From Streptomonospora litoralis (GTDB lineage: Bacteria; Actinomycetota; Actinomycetes; Streptosporangiales; Streptosporangiaceae): a stretch of 64,000 nucleotides of DNA. A program made the position numbers and the translations under genes. Positions 58,369-64,000 of this stretch are shown piece after piece. The notes beneath the pieces were generated by a model. That model did no database searches. It saw only the letters and a program-made list of their open reading frames with translations, and was not told the origin of the DNA. Each line of letters starts with the position of its first letter. Positions within the stretch are counted from its first letter, which is position 1. The stretch is taken from contig NZ_CP036455.1 of the NCBI RefSeq assembly GCF_004323735.1, forward strand, positions 1,297,101 through 1,361,100. The letters are read 5' to 3'.

Positions 58369-59265
58369 GTGGCACAGCAACGCGAATCGCGGTGGGTCAA
58401 GACGGTGGTGGCCTCCATCGTGCGCCCCGTCCTGGGAGCCGTCACCAAGCGGGAGTGGCAGGGCCAGGAGAACATCCCGCGCGAAGGCGGCGTGATCATC
58501 GCCGCCAACCACCTGTCGATGGCCGACCCGCTGACCATCTCGCACTTCCTCTACGTCGCCGGGCGCCGCTGGCCGACCTTCACCGCCAAAGACGCCGTCT
58601 TCCGCATCCCCGTCGTGGGCGCCGTGGCACGCAGCACCGGCCAGATCCCCGTCAAGCGCGGCAGCACCGACGCCATCAAGGCGCTGCACGAAGCCGAGAA
58701 CGCCCTCACCCGCGACGGCTCCTCGGTGATCTTCTACCCCGAGGGCACCTGCACCCGCGACCCCGACCTGTGGCCGATGACCGCGCGCACCGGCGTCGCC
58801 CGGCTCGCGCTGAGCACCGGCGTGCCCGTCGTCCCCCTCGCGCACTGGGGCGAACAGCACTTGTTGCGCTACGGCACGGCGAAACTGCGGCCTTTCCCGC
58901 GCAAGCGCGTGCAGATGGTGACCGGCCCGCCGGTGGATCTGTCGGCCTACCGCGACCGGCCGCTGACCTCCAGCGTGCTCACGGAGGCCACCGCCGAGAT
59001 CATGCGCGCCATCACCGACCTGCAGGCCGGGCTGCGCGGCGAGGTGCCGCCCGCCGAGCCCTACGACATGAAGAAGGCCCGCCGAGGCGACGGTTCCGGC
59101 CCGCCGGAGGTCGCAGCGGCCGACGAGACTCCGCTGCCGGGCCCCGCCGAGACCGGTGCCGCAGGCGAATCGGAAGCGCGGCAGGCGGGCGGCGGGCAGA
59201 CCGGGCCCGCGGCCGACGGCGCGGGCGAGAACCGCCCCGGCGGCGAGGGGACGACCCGGAGTTGA
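58369..59265 (+). CDS. plsC: 1-acylglycerol-3-phosphate acyltransferase family protein
   Basis: The 298-residue protein has the acyltransferase motifs: IIAANHLSMADPLTIS (the HX4D box as NHLSMAD), the GQIPVKRGS region, FYPEGTCTRDPDLWPM and VPVVPLAHWGEQ. It adds an acyl chain to lysophosphatidic acid at the membrane. The C-terminal 60 residues are a Gly/Ala/Glu-rich disordered tail. GTG 58369 follows GGAGGAG. It is 44 nt before gpsA, forming a phospholipid-precursor operon. Confidence 0.9.
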   Translation: MAQQRESRWVKTVVASIVRPVLGAVTKREWQGQENIPREGGVIIAANHLSMADPLTISHFLYVAGRRWPTFTAKDAVFRIPVVGAVARSTGQIPVKRGSTDAIKALHEAENALTRDGSSVIFYPEGTCTRDPDLWPMTARTGVARLALSTGVPVVPLAHWGEQHLLRYGTAKLRPFPRKRVQMVTGPPVDLSAYRDRPLTSSVLTEATAEIMRAITDLQAGLRGEVPPAEPYDMKKARRGDGSGPPEVAAADETPLPGPAETGAAGESEARQAGGGQTGPAADGAGENRPGGEGTTRS

Positions 59266-59309
59266 GCGCAGGCGCGAGCGAGACGGCGAGCGGAACGGGG
59301 GAGCAGCCG

Positions 59310-60320
59310 ATGGCCAAGGTCGCGGTGATGGGCAGCGGTTCGTGGGGGACCGCGTTCGCCAACGTGGTCGCCGACGCCGGCGTCGCCGACGTGGTGGTCT
59401 ACGGGCGGCGCGCCGAGGTGGTCGACGCGATCAACCAGCGCCACGAGAACCCCGACTACTTTCCGGGCATCCCGCTGAACCCCGCCGTCTCCGCCACCGC
59501 CGATCCCGCCAAGGCCCTGCACGCCGCCGACTTCGTGGTCCTGGCCGTGCCCTCGCAGACGCTGCGCGACAACCTCGCCGCCTGGCGCGAGCACATCGGC
59601 GCCGAGGCGGTCACCGTCAGCCTGATGAAGGGCGTCGAACTGGGCACCTCGCTGCGGATGAGCGAGGTCGTCACCGAGGTCCTCGGTGTGTCCGCCGACC
59701 GGGTGGCGGTCGTCTCGGGGCCCAATCTCGCCCGCGAGATCGCCGAACGCCAGCCCGCCACCGCGGTGATGGCCTGTCCGCACGAGCCCGCGGCCGTGCG
59801 GCTCCAACACATCTGCAAGTCCGCCTACTTCCGGCCCTACACCACCACCGACCTGGTCGGGGTCGAACTGGGCGGCGCGGTGAAGAACATCATCGCGCTG
59901 GCGGTGGGCGTCGCCGTCGGCATGGGCTTCGGCGACAACGCCAAGGCGTCGCTGATCACCCGCGGCCTGGCCGAAACCGTGCGCCTGGCCGTCTCACTGG
60001 GGGCCGACGAGCACACGCTGGCCGGGCTCGCCGGGCTCGGCGACCTCGTCGCCACCTGCAGTTCTCCGCTGTCGCGCAACCGCACCTTCGGGGAGCGGCT
60101 CGGTGCGGGCAGGACACTGGACGAGGTCATCGCCGAGACCAAGCAGACCGCCGAAGGCGTGAAGTCCTCGGAATCGGTGCTGGCGCTGGCCCGCCGAGCG
60201 GATGTGGAGATGCCCATCACCGAGGCCGTCGTCGCCATGATGCACCACGACCTCTCGCCCGCCGAAGCGCTTGCGGCGTTCATGTCGCGCACCGCCAAGC
60301 CCGAGCGCTACGGCATGTGA
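59310..60320 (+). CDS. gpsA: Glycerol-3-phosphate dehydrogenase [NAD(P)+]
   Basis: The 336-residue protein has VMGSGSWGTAFANVVADAG (nucleotide binding), PDYFPGIPLNP, VSGPNLAREIAERQPAT, GGAVKNIIALAVGVAVGMGFGDNAKASLITRGLAE and LAGLGDLVATCSSPLSRNRTFG. It supplies sn-glycerol 3-phosphate for phospholipids, matching its neighbour plsC. ATG 59310 is the conserved start. Confidence 0.96.
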   Translation: MAKVAVMGSGSWGTAFANVVADAGVADVVVYGRRAEVVDAINQRHENPDYFPGIPLNPAVSATADPAKALHAADFVVLAVPSQTLRDNLAAWREHIGAEAVTVSLMKGVELGTSLRMSEVVTEVLGVSADRVAVVSGPNLAREIAERQPATAVMACPHEPAAVRLQHICKSAYFRPYTTTDLVGVELGGAVKNIIALAVGVAVGMGFGDNAKASLITRGLAETVRLAVSLGADEHTLAGLAGLGDLVATCSSPLSRNRTFGERLGAGRTLDEVIAETKQTAEGVKSSESVLALARRADVEMPITEAVVAMMHHDLSPAEALAAFMSRTAKPERYGM

Positions 60321-60479
60321 AGCCGCTGCACGCGCGCAGGCATCCGAGGCGCTGAGCTCCCGCGCACCCCGCGCACCCGCCGCCGCGCGGCGACGGGCCC
60401 GCTCGGATGCCGGACGCCGCGCCCGCGCGCCCGCCGCAGCGCACCAGTCCGCGACGACACGGAACGGAAACCGCCGCCG

Positions 60480-61685
60480 ATGCACCAGCACGGGGAGAAC
60501 ACCCGCGCCCTCGGCCTGCCCGCCGAGCCCGCCCCTCCGCAGCGCCCGCTGCGCGCGCCCGTCCACCGCAGCACCACCTACGAGTTCGCGACCTCGCAGG
60601 ACTACGCCGACGTCCTGGCCGGCGAAAAGCCCGGCTACTCCTACGCGCGCATCGACAACCCGACCGCGACCGGCTTCGCCGCGGCGATGGCGGCCATGGA
60701 AGGGGCCGACTGCGGCCGCGAGGTGCGCGGCGAGGCGTTCTCCTCGGGGATGGGCGCCATCAGCGCCACCCTGCTCGCCCTCACTCGCGCCGGCGCCCAC
60801 GTCGTCGCGTCCCACTCCATCTACGGCAACACCTACTCGCTGCTGGACGGCCTGCTGCGCCGGTTCGGAGTCGACACCGACTTCGTCGACATCACCGACA
60901 CCGCCGCCGTGCGCGCCGCAGTGCGGCCCGAAACCGCGGTGGTGTTCACCGAGACCCTGTCCAACCCGACGATGACGGTCTCCGACCTGCCCGCGCTCGC
61001 CGCCGTCGCCGCCGAGGCCGGTGCGGTGCTGGTGGTCGACTCCACCTTCGCCACCCCCGCCGTCTGCCGACCGCTGGAGCACGGCGCCGCGGTCGTGCTG
61101 CACTCGGCCACCAAGTACATCGGCGGGCACAGCGACGCGACGGGCGGTGTCGCCGTCGGCGACGCCGAACCCATGTCGGCCGTACGCGCGGCACGCATCG
61201 ACCTGGGGCCCTGCCTCGCACCCGACGAGGCGTTCCTGCTGCACCGCGGCCTGGAGACGCTGCCGCTGCGCGTCTCGCGCCAGTGTGAGAGCGCCGCCGC
61301 CTTCGCCGCGGCGGTGGCCGAGCATCCCGCGGTGGAGCGGGTGGACTACCCGGGACTGCCCGGTCACCCCGGGCGCGAAGTCGCCGACAGGCTCTTCGCC
61401 GCGGGCCGCCGCGGGGCGGTGGTGACCGTGACTCCGCGCGGCGGCCGGGATGCGGGCATGGCGCTCGCCGACGCGCTGCGGACGGCGACGATCGCGGCCT
61501 CGCTCGGCGGCACGCACACGCTGGCCGGCCACGTCGGCTCGACGACGCACCGCCAGATGAGCGACGCGGCGCTGCGCGCGGCCGACATCGGCCCCGGGGC
61601 GGTACGGTTCTCCATCGGACTGGAGGACCCCGACGACCTCGTCGCCGACGCACTGGCCGCCCTGGACGCCTGCTCCGGGCGCTGA
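60480..61685 (+). CDS. Cystathionine gamma-synthase/methionine gamma-lyase family PLP enzyme
   Basis: The 401-residue protein has the Cys/Met-metabolism PLP fold: PVHRSTTYEF, YSYARIDNPTATGFAAAMAAMEGAD, SSGMGAISATLLAL, VFTETLSNPTM, VDSTFATPAVCRPLEHGA, the PLP Lys in HSATKYIGGHSDATGG, and PDDLVADALAALD at the C-terminus. Members synthesise cystathionine or release methanethiol/H2S; the sequence alone does not decide. It lies between gpsA and ddl in a typical actinobacterial order. Confidence 0.9.
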   Translation: MHQHGENTRALGLPAEPAPPQRPLRAPVHRSTTYEFATSQDYADVLAGEKPGYSYARIDNPTATGFAAAMAAMEGADCGREVRGEAFSSGMGAISATLLALTRAGAHVVASHSIYGNTYSLLDGLLRRFGVDTDFVDITDTAAVRAAVRPETAVVFTETLSNPTMTVSDLPALAAVAAEAGAVLVVDSTFATPAVCRPLEHGAAVVLHSATKYIGGHSDATGGVAVGDAEPMSAVRAARIDLGPCLAPDEAFLLHRGLETLPLRVSRQCESAAAFAAAVAEHPAVERVDYPGLPGHPGREVADRLFAAGRRGAVVTVTPRGGRDAGMALADALRTATIAASLGGTHTLAGHVGSTTHRQMSDAALRAADIGPGAVRFSIGLEDPDDLVADALAALDACSGR

Positions 61686-61819
61686 GCGGTGGACTCGGCG
61701 CCGAGCCGGGCCGTTTCGGACGGCGATAGGGGACGCCGGGACACGACCGGGGAACGAATGGGTGCAACCGGGATCGATCGGTTCCGGACCGCAACGAGCG
61801 CGAGATAGGGTCGGGCAGC

Positions 61820-62932
61820 ATGGCCGAGCAGCGTAAAATCCGGGTCGCCGTGGTATTCGGCGGGCGCAGCCCCGAGCACGAGATCTCCTGTGTCACCGCG
61901 GGGGGCGTGATCTCGGCGATCGACACCGAGCAGTACGACGTCGTCCCCATCGGGATCGCCCGCGACGGCTCCTGGGTACTGTACTCGGCCGACCCCGGCG
62001 CACTCGCGATCGTCGACGGCAAGCTCCCCGAGGTCGACTCCTCCGGTCCCCGGCTGGCCGTGCCCTTCAGCGGCGCGACCGACCTGATCGTGCTGGACGG
62101 CGCCGCCCCGCGGCGGCTGGGCGGCTTCGACGTGGTGCTGCCGCTCCTGCACGGCCCCCTCGGCGAGGACGGCACCATCCAGGGGCTGTTCGAGATGATG
62201 GACGCCCGCTACGCCGGCGCCGGGGTGTTCGCCAGCGCCGCGTCGATGGACAAGGTCTTCATGAAAGCCCTGTTCACCGGGCACGGTATCCCCACCGGCG
62301 GCTACGTGGCCGTGCCCGACCGCGCCTGGCGCGGCGAGCGCAAGCGCGTCTTGGACGACATCGCCGATCTGGGCGGCACCGTGTTCGTCAAGCCCGCGCG
62401 CGGCGGCAGCAGCGTGGGTATCAGCAAGGTCGCCGACGCGGCCGACTCGGACGCGGTGACCGCCGCCGTCGAGCAGGCGCGCCGCCACGACCCCAAGGTC
62501 ATCGTCGAGGCAGCCGTGGTCGGCCGCGAAATCGAGTGCGGCGTGCTGGAGTCGGTGGACGGAGGGGCGCCCGACGTATCGCTGCCCGCCGAGATCCACG
62601 TCGCCGACGGGTTCGACTTCTACGACTTCGACGCTAAGTACCTGTCGACGAGCAGCCTGACCATCCCGGCGGAGCTGCCCGAGGAGGTCGTCGCCGAGAT
62701 CCGCCGCGAGGCCGCTCGCACCTTCGAGGCGCTGGGCTGCGAGGGGCTGGCCCGGGTGGACTTCTTCTACGGCGACGACGGGCGGATCTACGTCAACGAG
62801 ATCAACACCCTGCCCGGCTTCACGCCCTCCTCGGCGTTCCCGCAGATGTGGGCGGCCGCGGGGATCGAGTATCCGGCCCTGGTCGACCGGATGATCCAGA
62901 CGGCGCTGCGCCGGGCGCCTGGCCTGCGCTGA
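61820..62932 (+). CDS. ddl: D-alanine--D-alanine ligase
   Basis: The 370-residue ATP-grasp enzyme has VVFGGRSPEHEISCVTA, LPLLHGPLGEDGTIQGLFEM, FVKPARGGSSVGISKV, the omega-loop FYDFDAKYL, and RVDFFYGDDGRIYVNEINTLPGFTPSSAFP with the Mg ligands. It joins two D-Ala for peptidoglycan. The ATG lies 8 nt after TAGGGT, so a leaderless transcript is possible. Confidence 0.95.
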   Translation: MAEQRKIRVAVVFGGRSPEHEISCVTAGGVISAIDTEQYDVVPIGIARDGSWVLYSADPGALAIVDGKLPEVDSSGPRLAVPFSGATDLIVLDGAAPRRLGGFDVVLPLLHGPLGEDGTIQGLFEMMDARYAGAGVFASAASMDKVFMKALFTGHGIPTGGYVAVPDRAWRGERKRVLDDIADLGGTVFVKPARGGSSVGISKVADAADSDAVTAAVEQARRHDPKVIVEAAVVGREIECGVLESVDGGAPDVSLPAEIHVADGFDFYDFDAKYLSTSSLTIPAELPEEVVAEIRREAARTFEALGCEGLARVDFFYGDDGRIYVNEINTLPGFTPSSAFPQMWAAAGIEYPALVDRMIQTALRRAPGLR

Positions 62933-63268
62933 GCACGGCGGGGAGCACGCGGGGCCGCTGCCCGCCGGGCGAGCGCGGCGGCACCGTCATTCGATCCGGG
63001 CGTCCGCCTGGCGCTGCGTGCCGCGCCGACGGGCCCGCGGCGGCCGCGGCGCATCCATGATCGCCGGCTCTGGCCGGGAGCCTGGCGCAAGTATGAAGGG
63101 CGGGAAGGCGCTCCCGTGTCCGGGTTTGCGCCTCCCGCCCTTCATGAGGAGGAGGAAGAGGGCGGGAAGGCGGTGCCCCGACGCACGTCCGCCTTCCCGC
63201 CCGGGGAAATCCCGCGACCGGGCCCTGCCGCCCCCGGTCGTGGGATTATCGGGGTTGGTTCATAGCGG
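62933..63268. repeat. Convergent gap with two GC-rich hairpins
   Basis: Hairpin 1 (63093-63145) starts ATGAAGGGCGGGA and ends GCCTCCCGCCCTTCAT. Hairpin 2 (63160-63202) has perfect 14-bp arms GGGCGGGAAGGCGG/CCGCCTTCCCGCCC. Both use the same core GGGCGGGAAGGCG, so they form a tandem family between ddl and the convergent LPMO gene. They may act as bidirectional terminators. No gene is present. Confidence 0.6.
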
Positions 63269-64000
63269 TCAGGCAGTCGAGCAGGGCGAGCCGTCGAGGT
63301 GGAACTCCTCGGGCGCGGCGGCGGACCCGGTGGTCTCGGCGTTGAAGCCGAAGGACACCGACCCGCCCGCCGGGACGCTGCCGTTCCAGCCGGCGTTGGA
63401 GGCCATCACGTGCGCCTCGTGCTGTTCGACGTCGGCCGACCAGGCGTTGGTGACGGTGGCTCCGTCGGAGAACTCCCAGTCCACGGTCCAGCTGCTCAGC
63501 GCCGAATCGCTGTCGTTGGTCAGCTCGACGTTGGCGGAGTAGCCGCCGGACCATTCGTTGGCGATGGTGAAGTCCACCGTGCAGGCGCCGCTGGTGTTGT
63601 CGGCGCTGTCGGTGGTCACCGACACTGCGGGCGAGGCATCGGAGGCGTTGCCCGCCGCGTCCAGCGCGACCACGTTGAAGCTGTAGTCGGTCTCGGGGTC
63701 GAGACTGCCCACTGTGGCGGAGGTGGCTCCGGAAGTGGTCGCCACGGTCTCGCCGGTGGCGGCGTCGCGCACCTCGTAGCGGGTTACGCCCTCGTTGTCG
63801 GAGGAGGCGGCCCAGCTCAGGTCGACGGCGTCGCCGCTGACGGAGTCGGCGGTCGGCGCGCCGGGCGCGGTGGGCGCCTGCGTGTCGTCCTCGTTGCCGT
63901 TGTCGCCGCCGTCGCCGCCGAAGATCACGTCGGAGCAGTTGTAGAACGCCTCAGGGCTGTCGGAGCGCTGCCAGATGGAGTAGATGACGTGGCGGCCGCT
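63269..64000 (-). CDS. Secreted AA10 LPMO-like protein with FN3 and CBM2 domains, 5' part beyond the window
   Basis: The visible 243 residues begin SGRHVIYSIWQRSDSPEAFYNCSDV, the C-terminal end of an AA10 (CBM33) polysaccharide monooxygenase. A short Gly/Asp/Asn linker is followed by a fibronectin type III domain (APTAPGAPTADSVSGDAVDLSW) and a C-terminal CBM2 (CTVDFTIANEWSGGYSANVEL ... SPCSTA) with the usual terminal Cys pair and conserved Trp residues. It should oxidatively cleave chitin or cellulose outside the cell. The catalytic His brace lies outside the window. Confidence 0.9.
   Translation of the reverse strand, partial: SGRHVIYSIWQRSDSPEAFYNCSDVIFGGDGGDNGNEDDTQAPTAPGAPTADSVSGDAVDLSWAASSDNEGVTRYEVRDAATGETVATTSGATSATVGSLDPETDYSFNVVALDAAGNASDASPAVSVTTDSADNTSGACTVDFTIANEWSGGYSANVELTNDSDSALSSWTVDWEFSDGATVTNAWSADVEQHEAHVMASNAGWNGSVPAGGSVSFGFNAETTGSAAAPEEFHLDGSPCSTA

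Noticed and set aside
62628-62645. Phe instead of Tyr in the Ddl omega-loop (FYDFDAKY), as in D-Ala-D-Lac ligases of vancomycin-resistant lactic acid bacteria
   Set aside because: From memory, the mycobacterial D-Ala-D-Ala ligase also has FYDF at this place, so the residue is not diagnostic in actinobacteria. No vanH or vanX gene is nearby.

Overview
This window is chromosomal DNA from a high-GC actinobacterium. G+C is roughly 70% or more by eye, almost all codons end in G or C, and GTG starts and leaderless starts are common. The gene order (cysteine desulfurase, mnmA, MetE-like, ligA, GGDEF-EAL protein, gatCA, gatB, a second GGDEF-EAL protein, ilvBNC, serA, leuB, ilvE, cimA, gltX, tRNA-Gln/Glu, ndgR, leuCD, hup, cofC, plsC, gpsA, ddl) matches, from memory, the Streptomyces coelicolor core around SCO5486 to SCO5560. 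LPXTG/LAXTG thioester proteins, an RHS toxin remnant and an AA10-FN3-CBM2 protein would fit a filamentous genus such as Nocardiopsis or Streptomonospora, but the genus is an inference.

Layout. 1-4.2 kb: a partial DUF2975 membrane protein, then a TPP riboswitch controlling a ykoEDC ECF transporter. 4.2-5.0 kb: a cluster of large palindromes belonging to a dispersed intergenic repeat. 5-16.7 kb: enoyl-CoA hydratase with an internal deletion, YbaK-like deacylase, membrane Ser/Thr kinase, etfBA, cysteine desulfurase, mnmA, VTT/DedA-like protein and a MetE-like protein. 16.7-32.2 kb: ligA, two cyclic-di-GMP enzymes, and gatC-gatA separated from gatB by two surface thioester proteins on the opposite strand. 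32.2-43.6 kb: branched-chain amino acid and serine genes (ilvB, ilvN, ilvC, serA, leuB, ilvE, cimA), with attenuators before ilvB and cimA. 43.7-50 kb: DUF3152 protease-like protein, FAH-family enzyme, a decayed RHS/immunity locus, and gltX. 50-54 kb: a repeat copy, three tRNA genes, a MerR/DUF4188 pair and a sugar dehydrogenase lipoprotein. 54-63 kb: ndgR divergent from leuC-leuD, then hup, cofC, plsC, gpsA, a Cys/Met-metabolism PLP enzyme and ddl. The right end holds the 3' part of a secreted LPMO-like protein.

How the genes work together. ilvBNC, leuB, leuCD, ilvE and cimA supply Ile, Val and Leu (cimA gives 2-oxobutyrate through citramalate). A shared motif GTCTC(A/G)-N5-TG(A/G)GA(C/T/A) precedes ilvB, leuB, cimA and leuC/ndgR, and is probably the site of the IclR-family regulator encoded beside leuC. 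In both ilvB and cimA the motif is centred 61 nt before a leaderless leader peptide rich in branched-chain residues, which is followed by a terminator. gltX, tRNA-Glu, tRNA-Gln and gatCAB form the indirect Gln-tRNA route. Cysteine desulfurase and mnmA cooperate in tRNA 2-thiouridine formation.

Most notable items: the common ilvB/cimA control architecture, the dispersed repeat with 56-bp palindromes, the truncated RHS/SUKH locus, the thioester pair inside the gatCAB region, and the crotonase deletion.
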